Assembly (NCBI GenBank): GCA_017617715.1
Contig: JAFZVQ010000056.1
Coordinates: 1 to 64,000 of the forward strand
DNA: 64,000 nucleotides
Source: Bacteroidales bacterium
GTDB lineage: Bacteria; Bacteroidota; Bacteroidia; Bacteroidales; UBA932
Direction of reading: 5' to 3'
Each line of letters starts with the position of its first letter. Within the stretch, counting starts at the first letter, position 1. The notes beneath the pieces were generated by a model that saw only the letters and a list, made by a program, of their open reading frames with translations, was not told the DNA's origin and made no database searches. Positions 47,829-56,890 of the stretch are shown here, one piece after another. A program made the position numbers and the translations under genes.

Positions 47829-48287
47829 ATGAAACGTTTAGTATATATGGTTGCCGCCGTCCTGATTGCCGTGGTTGCTTCCTGCGGGACAAAGGATCCC
47901 GTGCGCGACATGCTGCTCGAACGCACCGCCAGCCTTTCGGCTCCGGGACAGGTCACATACGACGGCCCCAACTCCACGGCCACGGTGCTTGCAATCTACT
48001 GGGACGCCACTTCAGCACTGGCCAGCGGCGCCGTGGAGTTCCATATCGACGTGGCCACCGACGAATTTTTCTTCAGCGGCGACGGCGGCACGCTCATATC
48101 GAAAGTCGTCCCCGTCAGTTCCAGCCCCAACGACGCCATCATGATCACCGGCCTGACCTCCGGCCAGTCATACTACGTCAGGGTGGCTGCCGTGTATCCC
48201 GGTCCTTCCAAGTCGGAATGGGCCTACCTCAGCGGCGCCGACGGAAAGCCCGTGGCCGTGATCCCCGGAAAGGGACTGGTGGAATAA
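47829..48287 (+). CDS. Small lipoprotein with an FN3-like beta domain
   Basis: A 152-residue lipoprotein (LIAVVASCGTKDP). The mature part reads like one fibronectin-type-III sandwich: STATVLAIYWDATSA, IMITGLTSGQSYYVRVAAVY. It is probably a surface binding or spacer protein. Its gene lies 3 nt before the BNR_4 gene and heads the plus-strand operon. Family not recognised beyond the fold. Confidence 0.65.
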   Translation: MKRLVYMVAAVLIAVVASCGTKDPVRDMLLERTASLSAPGQVTYDGPNSTATVLAIYWDATSALASGAVEFHIDVATDEFFFSGDGGTLISKVVPVSSSPNDAIMITGLTSGQSYYVRVAAVYPGPSKSEWAYLSGADGKPVAVIPGKGLVE

Positions 48288-48290
48288 CCA

Positions 48291-50297
48291 ATGCGTCCCG
48301 GGGCCGGCATATTGCTTTTGTGTGGATGCCTTCTTGCCTTTTCCTGCGGCGGAAGGAACACCCCTTCCGTGCCTTCCGGCAATGAAGGCCCGGACATGAG
48401 CGGTGCCGTCCTGAGCGCCGCCGGCGGAAGGGAGCGCGCGGAGCTGTGCTGGCAGGGCTTCCCCCCTGAGATCGCGTCCATCGTCCTGACCGTGGATCCC
48501 GCCAAAGGCTCCGTGTCCATCCCCACGGGCGGCGCGCCTGATGGAAAGTCCTGCATCGACGGTCTTGGGGAAAAGACCTGGGACTGCCCTGTGTTCGGGC
48601 TCTGCGCCGACGGCACCACGGTAGGGATGGACAATATCTCCATCACGGTCTATGGCCCCAGGTATGAAGCGGCACTGCCGGAGGGAGGTGAGATCTCCCA
48701 CGTCATATCCGGCGCCAGCGCGCAGCTCTGCCTGAAGGAACTGAGCCATTACTGCTACTACGGTTACGAACTGAAATACACTTCGGCCGGCGGCGCTCCG
48801 AAGACATTGCTCGTCGGACGGCAGGAAGCCGGATCTGTCAGCCTCCACGACGTAGGCTCCGCAATCACGGTGCGGCCCGTGTTCAAGCCTGAGCCCTCCC
48901 TGGACGACCTTTTCTACGGTCCCGCATTTGAGATCGCCGCCGGCTCTTCCTCTGCGGACTTTCCCAGGAATGAGACCGTAGACGGCTACAGGGGCATATG
49001 GTTCGACCTCGGCCAGGCCTCGGACTACGGTTCCAAATACTCCGGCGGCCTGGGCACCTACACCATGAAGCACATTCCGATGGCCATATATTCCCCCGTT
49101 GTCGACAAGACCTTCTTCGTGTACGGCGGCACCCCGTCGGAGGACCGCAAATACCTGCTGTGCATGATAGGCTGCTACGACCACGCCACCGGCATGCTGC
49201 AGAAGCCCCGTATCGTCATGGACAAGGGCACGCTCGGTGTGGCCGACCCCCACGACGACCCCACCGTCCAGATCGACCGCGACGGCTACATCTGGGTGTT
49301 CGTGGCCGGCCGCTCCAACAAAAGGAACGGCGTACGCTACCGCAGCCGCATACCTTACGACATCACCTCTTTCGAATATATCAACGAGGACATCATGGCC
49401 TACCCGCAGGTCATGTACCACCCGGACAAGGGCTTCTTCCTCTTCTACACCCGCTACGACGGCACCCGCCAGCTCTTCTGGCGCACCAGCGCGGACGGCG
49501 TGAACTGGACTGACTACAAGCAGCTTGCGAGCATAAAGGAAGGCAGCGAGAAGAACTCCGGCCACTACCAGATCAGCAATATCTGCGGCACGAAGCTCTG
49601 CACCGCCTTCAACCGCCACATCAACGGCAACGTGGACACCCGCACCAACATCTACTACCTCCAGTCCACCGACTGGGGCGCGAGCTGGACCACGGCGGAC
49701 GGCACTCCGGTGAAGGTGCCGGTGACCGAACGTTATTCCAACTGCCTCGTGCGCGACTACCAGGTCACCGACGAGACCCACAACTGCTACATCAAGGACC
49801 TCAATTTCGATTCCGCCGGAAATCCGGTAATCCTCTATCTTACGAGCCGCAACCACACCACCGGGCCCGAAGGCGGCACCCGCACCTGGCACGTAATCCA
49901 CTGGACCGGAAGCACCTGGGAGGAAAGCGTCATCACCACTTCCACGCACTGCTACGATTCCGGCAGCCTCTGGGTGGAAGGGGACGACTGGGTGGTCATA
50001 GCCCCCACCGACCCCGGGCCCCAGTATTGGGGAGCCGGCGGCGAAGTGGTGCGCTGGCGCTCGTCCGACCGGGGCAGGACCTGGGTCAAGGAGGCCGTTC
50101 TCACTTCCGGCAGCACCAACAACCAGACCTATATGCGCCGCCCGTGGAATGCCCGCGACGGCTTCTACTGCTTCTGGGCGGACGGCAACCCCGACAAGCT
50201 CACCCGCTCGAACCTGTATTTCTGCACTAAAGACGGAACCGTGTACCGGATGCCCTATCAGATGGATTCCGAATGGGCGCAACCTGAAAGGATATGA
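48291..50297 (+). CDS. BNR_4 beta-propeller lipoprotein, candidate polysaccharide lyase, with N-terminal extension
   Basis: The 668-residue lipoprotein (CGCLLAFSCGGRN) carries about 230 residues of beta-rich sequence before a BNR_4 seven-bladed propeller. The propeller starts ETVDGYRGIWFDLGQASDYG and continues KYSGGLGTYTMKHIPMAIYS, TFFVYGGTPS, ADPHDDPTVQIDRDGYIWVF, NIYYLQSTDWGASWTTADG and YCFWADGNPDKLTRS. BNR_4 proteins include PL24/PL25-type ulvan lyases; the conserved His residues in MKHIPMA and DPHDDP are candidate catalytic positions. Lyase activity would feed GH88 and KduI across the divergent promoter. The target polymer is not proven. A second, shorter copy of the propeller ends this locus at 62509. 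Confidence 0.8.
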   Translation: MRPGAGILLLCGCLLAFSCGGRNTPSVPSGNEGPDMSGAVLSAAGGRERAELCWQGFPPEIASIVLTVDPAKGSVSIPTGGAPDGKSCIDGLGEKTWDCPVFGLCADGTTVGMDNISITVYGPRYEAALPEGGEISHVISGASAQLCLKELSHYCYYGYELKYTSAGGAPKTLLVGRQEAGSVSLHDVGSAITVRPVFKPEPSLDDLFYGPAFEIAAGSSSADFPRNETVDGYRGIWFDLGQASDYGSKYSGGLGTYTMKHIPMAIYSPVVDKTFFVYGGTPSEDRKYLLCMIGCYDHATGMLQKPRIVMDKGTLGVADPHDDPTVQIDRDGYIWVFVAGRSNKRNGVRYRSRIPYDITSFEYINEDIMAYPQVMYHPDKGFFLFYTRYDGTRQLFWRTSADGVNWTDYKQLASIKEGSEKNSGHYQISNICGTKLCTAFNRHINGNVDTRTNIYYLQSTDWGASWTTADGTPVKVPVTERYSNCLVRDYQVTDETHNCYIKDLNFDSAGNPVILYLTSRNHTTGPEGGTRTWHVIHWTGSTWEESVITTSTHCYDSGSLWVEGDDWVVIAPTDPGPQYWGAGGEVVRWRSSDRGRTWVKEAVLTSGSTNNQTYMRRPWNARDGFYCFWADGNPDKLTRSNLYFCTKDGTVYRMPYQMDSEWAQPERI

Positions 50298-51829
50298 TGA
50301 AACGACTGCTGATACTATTGCTCGCGGCCGCGGCCGCTTTTGCCTGCGATAAGGATAACGGAGGCGGCAAGACGGACCCTGACAACGGAGGCGGACAGAC
50401 CCCCGGCACCCCCGACAACCTGACGTCCCTTACCGTGTACGGCAAGGTGCTGGACGAAAACGGCGTCCCGTACCCGGGCGTGGTCATGACCGACGGCTAC
50501 AACTTCGCGCAGACCGATGCCGATGGATTCTACCGTTTCGAGAAATACCGCTACGCATCATTCGTCCAGTGCTCCGTGCCCGCAGACGCGGCCATTTCCA
50601 CCGGAGGCACCTACAATCTCCCGGACAGCCACTACAAAAGGCTCACTTCAGCTACGAAGGAATATAACTTCACCCTGAAGCGCCAGGAGCCCGGGAAGCG
50701 TTTCCGCATCCTTGCGCTCGGCGACCCGCAGGTCCACAGCGCCTCCCAGGTGAACCGCTACCGCCAGACAGCCCTCTCTGACATCAGGCAGTACGTGGTC
50801 AATTCCGAAAAGATTCCTACATACGGCATCACCCTGGGCGACAACGTCGGCGACGCCTGGGAGCTCTTCCCCGATATCGCCACCGTGTTCGGGGAGATGA
50901 CCATACCCGTCTTCACCACCATAGGCAACCACGACCACGAGTTCCCCAACGACACCGATGCGGCGTCCCGGAAAAAGTATGAGGCCGTGTTCGGCCCCTC
51001 GAATTTCTCCTTCAACAGGGGAGACGTCCATATCGTTGTGTTCGACAACGTGCTCCATTCCCCCGAATGCTTCAGCACCGACTACGTCCAGGGCTACGAA
51101 CCCTGGCAGCTGGAGTGGCTGAAAAAGGACCTGAGCTATGTCCCGAAAGACAAGGCAATTTTTATGACCGTGCATATCCCGCTGACAGACTCCGCGATAC
51201 TGGATGTCATCTCGCAACGCAATTCCGTAATCGTGGCCTGCGGCCACACCCACAAGCTGGAGAATACCTACGACAAGACCGTGAATGGGACGGATATCAC
51301 CATCTGCGCCGCCGGCTCGACCGGCGCGCCCTGGAAGGGCCTGATACTTTCCGACGGCTGCCAGAGGGGCTACAAGGTCTATGAATACGACGGCGCAAAG
51401 CTGAGCCGCGAAATCTACAAGAGCATCCAGTACGAAGAGCCCTTCCAGATGCGCATGTTCCGCACCACGGACTTCCCGGCATTCACCACCGAGGGCGGCC
51501 TCACCTACGCTTTCCAGTATTTTGGAGGAAGCTGGATAGCAGTGAACCTTTTCAATTACAAGCCGGGCTGGAAGGTGGTCCTGAAGGAGAACGGAGTCCT
51601 GACGTCATCCGCTCCCATCCAGGCGAATTCCTACGACGTGTGGGCCAAGATGTTCATGTACAACTACCACGACAGGGATACCGACAGCGGCAAGACCCGC
51701 CACATGCTGTACTTCCAGGTGAAGGATCCCAAGGCATCCATCAGCGTGGAGGCGACCGACGAGTTCGGCGCGACTTTCACCTGCGACCAGTTCACAACCA
51801 CTGCAAACGTTCCTGATTACGACAACTAA
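50294..51829 (+). CDS. Calcineurin-like metallophosphoesterase lipoprotein
   Basis: The 511-residue lipoprotein (LLAAAAAFACDKD) has a Gly/Asp-rich linker and an N-terminal regulatory beta domain (LTVYGKVLDENGVPYPGVVM). The calcineurin-like core is present: ILALGDPQVHS, TLGDNVGDAW, TIGNHDHEF, MTVHIPLTD and CGHTHKLEN. A C-terminal beta domain ends the chain. It should hydrolyse phosphate mono- or diesters outside the cell. ATG codons at 50294 and 50297 overlap or abut the stop of the BNR_4 gene. Confidence 0.9.
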   Translation: MMKRLLILLLAAAAAFACDKDNGGGKTDPDNGGGQTPGTPDNLTSLTVYGKVLDENGVPYPGVVMTDGYNFAQTDADGFYRFEKYRYASFVQCSVPADAAISTGGTYNLPDSHYKRLTSATKEYNFTLKRQEPGKRFRILALGDPQVHSASQVNRYRQTALSDIRQYVVNSEKIPTYGITLGDNVGDAWELFPDIATVFGEMTIPVFTTIGNHDHEFPNDTDAASRKKYEAVFGPSNFSFNRGDVHIVVFDNVLHSPECFSTDYVQGYEPWQLEWLKKDLSYVPKDKAIFMTVHIPLTDSAILDVISQRNSVIVACGHTHKLENTYDKTVNGTDITICAAGSTGAPWKGLILSDGCQRGYKVYEYDGAKLSREIYKSIQYEEPFQMRMFRTTDFPAFTTEGGLTYAFQYFGGSWIAVNLFNYKPGWKVVLKENGVLTSSAPIQANSYDVWAKMFMYNYHDRDTDSGKTRHMLYFQVKDPKASISVEATDEFGATFTCDQFTTTANVPDYDN

Positions 51830-51839
51830 CATTAACCAT

Positions 51840-54800
51840 ATGAAATTCATTCTCAAACTGTTACTGGCAGCTTTGGCGGTCTTCTGGGCCGCCGGGGCCG
51901 GCTACGCCCAGACCGCCCGGCGCATCACCGTGTCCGGCACGGTGACCGATGAAGGCGGGCCGGTGGTCGGAGCTACGGTCATGGTGAAAGGGCACCCGGA
52001 AGCGGGTGGCCAGGTGACCGGAGCGGACGGAGGCTTCTCCATCAGCATCGCCTCCGGACAGACCCTCCAGGTCTCGTGCCTCGGCTACAAGACTGCCGAA
52101 AAGGCCTTCAAGGAGGCCGGCGACTGGTACGTCGTGCTTGAAGAAGACGCCGTGATGCTGGACGAGGTCATCGCGGTGGGCTACGGCGTCCAGAAGAAGG
52201 AAAGCGTCGTGGGGTCGATTTCCCAGGTGGGCAGCGAAGCCCTGGTGAATTCCGGCACCACCAACATCACCAACGCCATAGCCGGTAAGCTGGCGGGCGT
52301 CATGACCTACCAGAGCAGCGGCCAGCCGGGCAACAACGACGCCACCATCTTCATCCGCGGCCTGAGCAGCTGGAACGGCTCCGGTCCCCTCGTGATGGTG
52401 GACGGAATCGAGCGTTCCTTCTCCGAGCTGGACCCCAACGAAGTCCAGTCTATCTCGGTGCTCAAGGACGCTTCGGCCACCGCCGTCTTCGGTGCCAAGG
52501 GCGCCAACGGCGTGATACTCGTGACCACCAAGACCGGCACCAAGGGCGCGCCCAAGATGAAGCTGAGCGTCGATTACGGTTTGTCCAACCCTGAAAAGCT
52601 TCCGGCCTTCATCGACGCGGGCACCATTGCCGAGATGGCCAACGTGGCCCGTCGCAACGAGCAGTCCTTCAGCGCCCTGTTCTCGGACGCCCAGATAGAT
52701 GCATGGCGCAACGGCACCGACCCCCTGCGCTATCCGTCCAACGACTGGTTCAGGGACCTGCTCACCGATTTCGGCCAGGACATGACCGCCAACTTCAACA
52801 TGAGCGGCGGCACCGACAAGGTCAAATATTTCGTGTCCGTGGGCTACACGCACGAAGGCTCGATAGTCCGCCAGGTCAACAACTGGAGCGGCACCACCTT
52901 TAATTTCAACAGGGTGAACTTCCGTTCCAACCTGGACTTCCAGTTCACCCCCACGACCCTGCTGTCCGTCAAGTTCGGCGGCAACACCGGCGTGGTCCAG
53001 AACCCCAACAGCACCACGGTGGCGGGACTGTTCACCCAGATGTACAACGCCTCCCCGATGATGTTCCCGGCGTTTTTCCCCGAATCCGCCCTCGAACGCA
53101 TCCCGGACCTCGACTATCCGGACGCCAGCGGCATACGCCTCTCCGACAACAACGGCGCCTACACATCCAACCCCTACACTACCCTCGCCTCCGGCGACTT
53201 CCTCCAGACCACCACTTCGAAGCTCAACACCGATTTTATCCTCAAGCAGGACCTGGATTTCATCACCAAAGGCCTCTATGCCAGGGCCATGGTCTCGCTC
53301 ACCACGTCTTTCGCCAAGTATTCCCAGCAGGGCGCCCAGTCCTACCCGACCTACCGCATCGACTGGGATGCCTACGAGATAGGGGCTAATCCCTGGGTGT
53401 CGTCGCAGGCTTCTAGCTACGTGTATGTGGAGCCGCCTATCGCCATTACCCAGAACGGCACCGCCCGCAGCACCTCCATGGTGTTCTACTGGGAGGCGTC
53501 CCTGAACTATGCCCGTAAATTCAAGAAGAAGCACAACGTCACCGCGATGGCCCTCTTCAACCAGAGGGAATACAACTCCGGGGCAAGCTTCCCGCACCGC
53601 GGCCAGGGCGTCGTGGGGCGCGTGACCTACGACTACAAGGGCATCTACCTCTTCGAAGGCAACATAGGCGTGACCGGCTCGGAGCAGTTTGCTCCCGACT
53701 ACCGCTACGGCGTATTCCCCTCGCTTGCAGTGGGATACTACGTGTCCAAGGAAAAATTCTGGAAGAAGGCCATGCCGTGGTGGAGCACCATGAAGCTGCG
53801 CTACTCCGACGGCTACGTGGGCAGCGACAAGGCTTCCGACAACTGGCTCTACTATTCCAGCTACATCAAGTCCAGCGGCAACATAATCGAGATGAAGTCG
53901 GCCAACGTCAGCGCCCGCTGGGAGACCGCCCACAAGCGGGACCTCGGCGTGGAGATGGGCTGGCTGAAAGACGCCCTGACCTTCAACGTCGACTTCTACG
54001 ACGAATACCGCTACGACATGCTCGTGACGCCCAAGGACGTGACTCCTTTCGTGGGCATAGCCTACAAGGACGTCAACAAGGGCAAGCTGAAGAAGCACGG
54101 CATCGACTTCGAGCTGAAATGGCGCAAGACCACCGCCCGCAAGTTCTACTACGAGGTCGGCGGCATGCTCGGCATCAACGAAAACCGTATCCTGGACTAC
54201 GACGATCCGCCCTATACTCCCGAATACCAGAAAGTTGCGGGCAAGGCCTACCAGTCCCAGAGCAACGGCATGACCTCCATCGACAGCGGCTACTACAACA
54301 CCGTCGATGAAATCCACGGTTACCCTTCCACCCTGACCAACTGGACCAATATGTACACCGGCACCTACAAGCTCCTCGACTTCAACGGTGACGGCACCAT
54401 ATCCTCCACCGACCTGCATGCCATAGCGGGCAGCGCCTATTCCCCGGTCACTTACTCGTTCAACCTGGGGCTCGGCTACAAGGGCCTCAGTTTCAACATG
54501 CTCTGGTACGGCAACGCCGGCAAGTACATCGACTTCAACAGGGGCTACGAAAAGGAGTTCATCAAGGCCGACCTGACGGTCCACAAAGCCCAGCTTGACT
54601 ACTGGACCCCGACCAACCGCGACGCCTCCCACAGCAACCTGGCCTTCAACGACGCCTATTATTCCAGTTTCGGAGGCACCGGCACCAACGGCTTCAACAT
54701 GGCCCTCCTGGACCATACCTGGAGAAAGTCCGACTACCTCACCCTCAAGGAGCTTTACCTCTCCTACAAGTTCGACGGCCCGACTGTCAACAAGATACTC

Positions 54801-54950
54801 GGACTGCGCGGCCTTTCCGTCACGGCCACGGCCAACAATCTCTTCACTTTCACGGACCTCGTCGAGGGCGACCCGCAGCGCACCACCCTGGCCGCCAGCT
54901 ATTACCCCCTGATGAGGACCTTCAAGCTTGGTGTCAAACTGGATTTCTAA
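51840..54950 (+). CDS. SusC/RagA-type TonB-dependent outer-membrane transporter
   Basis: A 1036-residue protein with signal peptide (GAGYAQT). A carboxypeptidase-regulatory-like domain (VSGTVTDEGGPVVGATVMVK) comes first, then EVIAVGYGVQKKESVVGSIS, a plug with IFIRGLSSWNGSGPLVMVDG and VQSISVLKDASATAVFGAKG, and a barrel ending GVKLDF. It should import an oligosaccharide of this locus. It is followed after 12 nt by its SusD partner. A 951-residue open frame on the opposite strand is a shadow. Confidence 0.96.
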   Translation: MKFILKLLLAALAVFWAAGAGYAQTARRITVSGTVTDEGGPVVGATVMVKGHPEAGGQVTGADGGFSISIASGQTLQVSCLGYKTAEKAFKEAGDWYVVLEEDAVMLDEVIAVGYGVQKKESVVGSISQVGSEALVNSGTTNITNAIAGKLAGVMTYQSSGQPGNNDATIFIRGLSSWNGSGPLVMVDGIERSFSELDPNEVQSISVLKDASATAVFGAKGANGVILVTTKTGTKGAPKMKLSVDYGLSNPEKLPAFIDAGTIAEMANVARRNEQSFSALFSDAQIDAWRNGTDPLRYPSNDWFRDLLTDFGQDMTANFNMSGGTDKVKYFVSVGYTHEGSIVRQVNNWSGTTFNFNRVNFRSNLDFQFTPTTLLSVKFGGNTGVVQNPNSTTVAGLFTQMYNASPMMFPAFFPESALERIPDLDYPDASGIRLSDNNGAYTSNPYTTLASGDFLQTTTSKLNTDFILKQDLDFITKGLYARAMVSLTTSFAKYSQQGAQSYPTYRIDWDAYEIGANPWVSSQASSYVYVEPPIAITQNGTARSTSMVFYWEASLNYARKFKKKHNVTAMALFNQREYNSGASFPHRGQGVVGRVTYDYKGIYLFEGNIGVTGSEQFAPDYRYGVFPSLAVGYYVSKEKFWKKAMPWWSTMKLRYSDGYVGSDKASDNWLYYSSYIKSSGNIIEMKSANVSARWETAHKRDLGVEMGWLKDALTFNVDFYDEYRYDMLVTPKDVTPFVGIAYKDVNKGKLKKHGIDFELKWRKTTARKFYYEVGGMLGINENRILDYDDPPYTPEYQKVAGKAYQSQSNGMTSIDSGYYNTVDEIHGYPSTLTNWTNMYTGTYKLLDFNGDGTISSTDLHAIAGSAYSPVTYSFNLGLGYKGLSFNMLWYGNAGKYIDFNRGYEKEFIKADLTVHKAQLDYWTPTNRDASHSNLAFNDAYYSSFGGTGTNGFNMALLDHTWRKSDYLTLKELYLSYKFDGPTVNKILGLRGLSVTATANNLFTFTDLVEGDPQRTTLAASYYPLMRTFKLGVKLDF

Positions 54951-54962
54951 AAGGAAAGCGTT

Positions 54963-56888
54963 ATGAAAAAGATATCAAGATTCTTCCTTGCCCTGGCGAT
55001 GACGGCCTCCCTGGCCGGATGCCACTATCTTGACGTGGACTCCGAACTGGGCCTCACCGAAGAGGACGTGTTCAACACCACCAAGAATTTCAAGGCATAC
55101 TTCAATACGATATTCTCTGACGGAGCCAGCTACACTTTCCGCAACATCCACTGCGGATACCCTATGTTCATAGACTGGAACCGCTACCGTTTCACCTGGG
55201 CCTGCGTGACCGATGCGGCCGACGCCGGACGCTACATCCGTAGCCAGTATGAGCTCAAGGCCTGCAACATGACGGACGGGGTGCTGGAAAGTTTCTCCTT
55301 CTGCCCCCTGAAGAGCCTGTCGAGCGGCGACGTGGACCTCAAGACCGGCGCCGACAAGCCTATAGCCTACGCCATGTTCAACATAATCCGCATAGCCAAC
55401 CGCTCGCTGGAGAACATGGACAAGCTCACCAACGCCACTGAAGAAGAGAAGCTGGACCTCACCGGACAGGCCTATTTCGTGCGCGGCTACGCCCATTTCG
55501 TGCTCTGCAACTGGTTCGGGGGCATGCCCTATCTCGACCATGCCCTCACGGGAGAGGATAACTGGGACCTTCCCCGCGAAAGCGCCAGGACCACTTATGA
55601 AAAGGCGGCCGCCGACCTCTACACCGGCTACGAATACCTGAAGAAGGCCGGCAAGATGCGCCGCGACGCCCTTCCGGGGCAGAGCGGCCACCTGACCAGC
55701 TCCGAGCTCTACCTCCCGAGCGGATGCTGCTGCCTTGCCTTCAGGGCCCGGGCCCTGCTCTATGCGGCCAGCCCGCTCGCCAACGAGACCGGCGATCCCG
55801 AAGCCTGGCGTGCTGCAGCCGAAGCCTCTGCAGAGGCCCTGAAAGCCGCGGAGGAATGGCAGTACGAGCTCCTTCCGCTGGACGAGTACACCGACAATTT
55901 CTATGGACAGATGTCCACCAACGAGACTCTGTTCGGCTACTACCACAAGGCCAAGATCAACATCAGCAACTGGTCGGCCTACCTGAGCTACCCCCAGTGC
56001 TATTCCTCCACCGCCTCCGGCACATGCCCGACGCAGAACTTCGTGGACAAGTTCGAGACTCTCGACGGATATCCGCTCAACACCGAGGCCGACAGGGCCA
56101 AGGCCACGGCCGCAGGCAGCTATTTGGAGCAGAACATGTATGCCAACAGGGATCCCCGCCTCGACTTCTGCGTGGTCAGGGACGGCTCCACCACTCCCTA
56201 TGTGACCGGAGTTATCAACATCCACTACGATCCCGCCACCGGTACCTATCCCACCACCCAGATATCCGGCGTGAACCAGCAGTTCGCCCAGACCAAGGGC
56301 TGGGGCGGTGACGATTCCGCCACCAAGGCCTACACCAACACCGGTTACTACTGCAACAAGTTCTGGCGCGGCGCCCGCGGCGACAAGGATGCCAGCCACT
56401 ACCATCTCGACCCTCTCTTCCGCATGGCCGAGCTCTATCTCGACTATGCAGAGGCGGTCAATGAGTATGCGGGACCTTCCGGCACGGCCGGCGGTTACCC
56501 GCTTAGCGCTGTCGCTGCCGTGAACAAGGTGCGCTCCCGCGTGGGAATGCGTCCCGTGCGGAGCGAATTCACCTCCGACAAGGACGCATTCCGCGAAAGG
56601 GTGCGCAACGAGAGGAACGTAGAGCTCGCCTACGAAGGCAACCACTACTATTTCGACATCCGCCGCTGGAAAATCGCCCCCGAGACCATGACCCAGACCC
56701 TTTACGGAATGTGGGTCGAGTCCTGTCCGGTGGATGCCGCGCACCCTGCAGGCAGGGTCTATGAGCGCAGGCCTCTTCCTGCCAACCGCAACCTCAAGAC
56801 ATGGAAGGATTGCATGTACTATCTGCCATTCCCGGATGCGCAGGCTAATACGATGACCAATTTCGTCAACTGGCAAAAATGGCAATAG
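54963..56888 (+). CDS. SusD/RagB-type surface lipoprotein
   Basis: A 641-residue lipoprotein (AMTASLAGCHYLDVDSELG) with the SusD alpha-helical core (GQAYFVRGYAHFVLCNWFGG) and the C-terminal signature RNERNVELAYEGNHYYFDIR. It partners the SusC encoded at 51840. It is followed directly by a second SusC-like gene, so this locus has two pairs in tandem. Confidence 0.95.
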   Translation: MKKISRFFLALAMTASLAGCHYLDVDSELGLTEEDVFNTTKNFKAYFNTIFSDGASYTFRNIHCGYPMFIDWNRYRFTWACVTDAADAGRYIRSQYELKACNMTDGVLESFSFCPLKSLSSGDVDLKTGADKPIAYAMFNIIRIANRSLENMDKLTNATEEEKLDLTGQAYFVRGYAHFVLCNWFGGMPYLDHALTGEDNWDLPRESARTTYEKAAADLYTGYEYLKKAGKMRRDALPGQSGHLTSSELYLPSGCCCLAFRARALLYAASPLANETGDPEAWRAAAEASAEALKAAEEWQYELLPLDEYTDNFYGQMSTNETLFGYYHKAKINISNWSAYLSYPQCYSSTASGTCPTQNFVDKFETLDGYPLNTEADRAKATAAGSYLEQNMYANRDPRLDFCVVRDGSTTPYVTGVINIHYDPATGTYPTTQISGVNQQFAQTKGWGGDDSATKAYTNTGYYCNKFWRGARGDKDASHYHLDPLFRMAELYLDYAEAVNEYAGPSGTAGGYPLSAVAAVNKVRSRVGMRPVRSEFTSDKDAFRERVRNERNVELAYEGNHYYFDIRRWKIAPETMTQTLYGMWVESCPVDAAHPAGRVYERRPLPANRNLKTWKDCMYYLPFPDAQANTMTNFVNWQKWQ

Positions 56889-56890
56889 GT

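Noticed and set aside
48168..50282. Open frame of 704 codons antisense to the BNR_4 gene
   Set aside because: No motifs; the sense gene has clear propeller repeats. Shadow of codon usage.
51861..54716. Open frame of 951 codons antisense to susC
   Set aside because: No domain; the sense strand is a textbook SusC.
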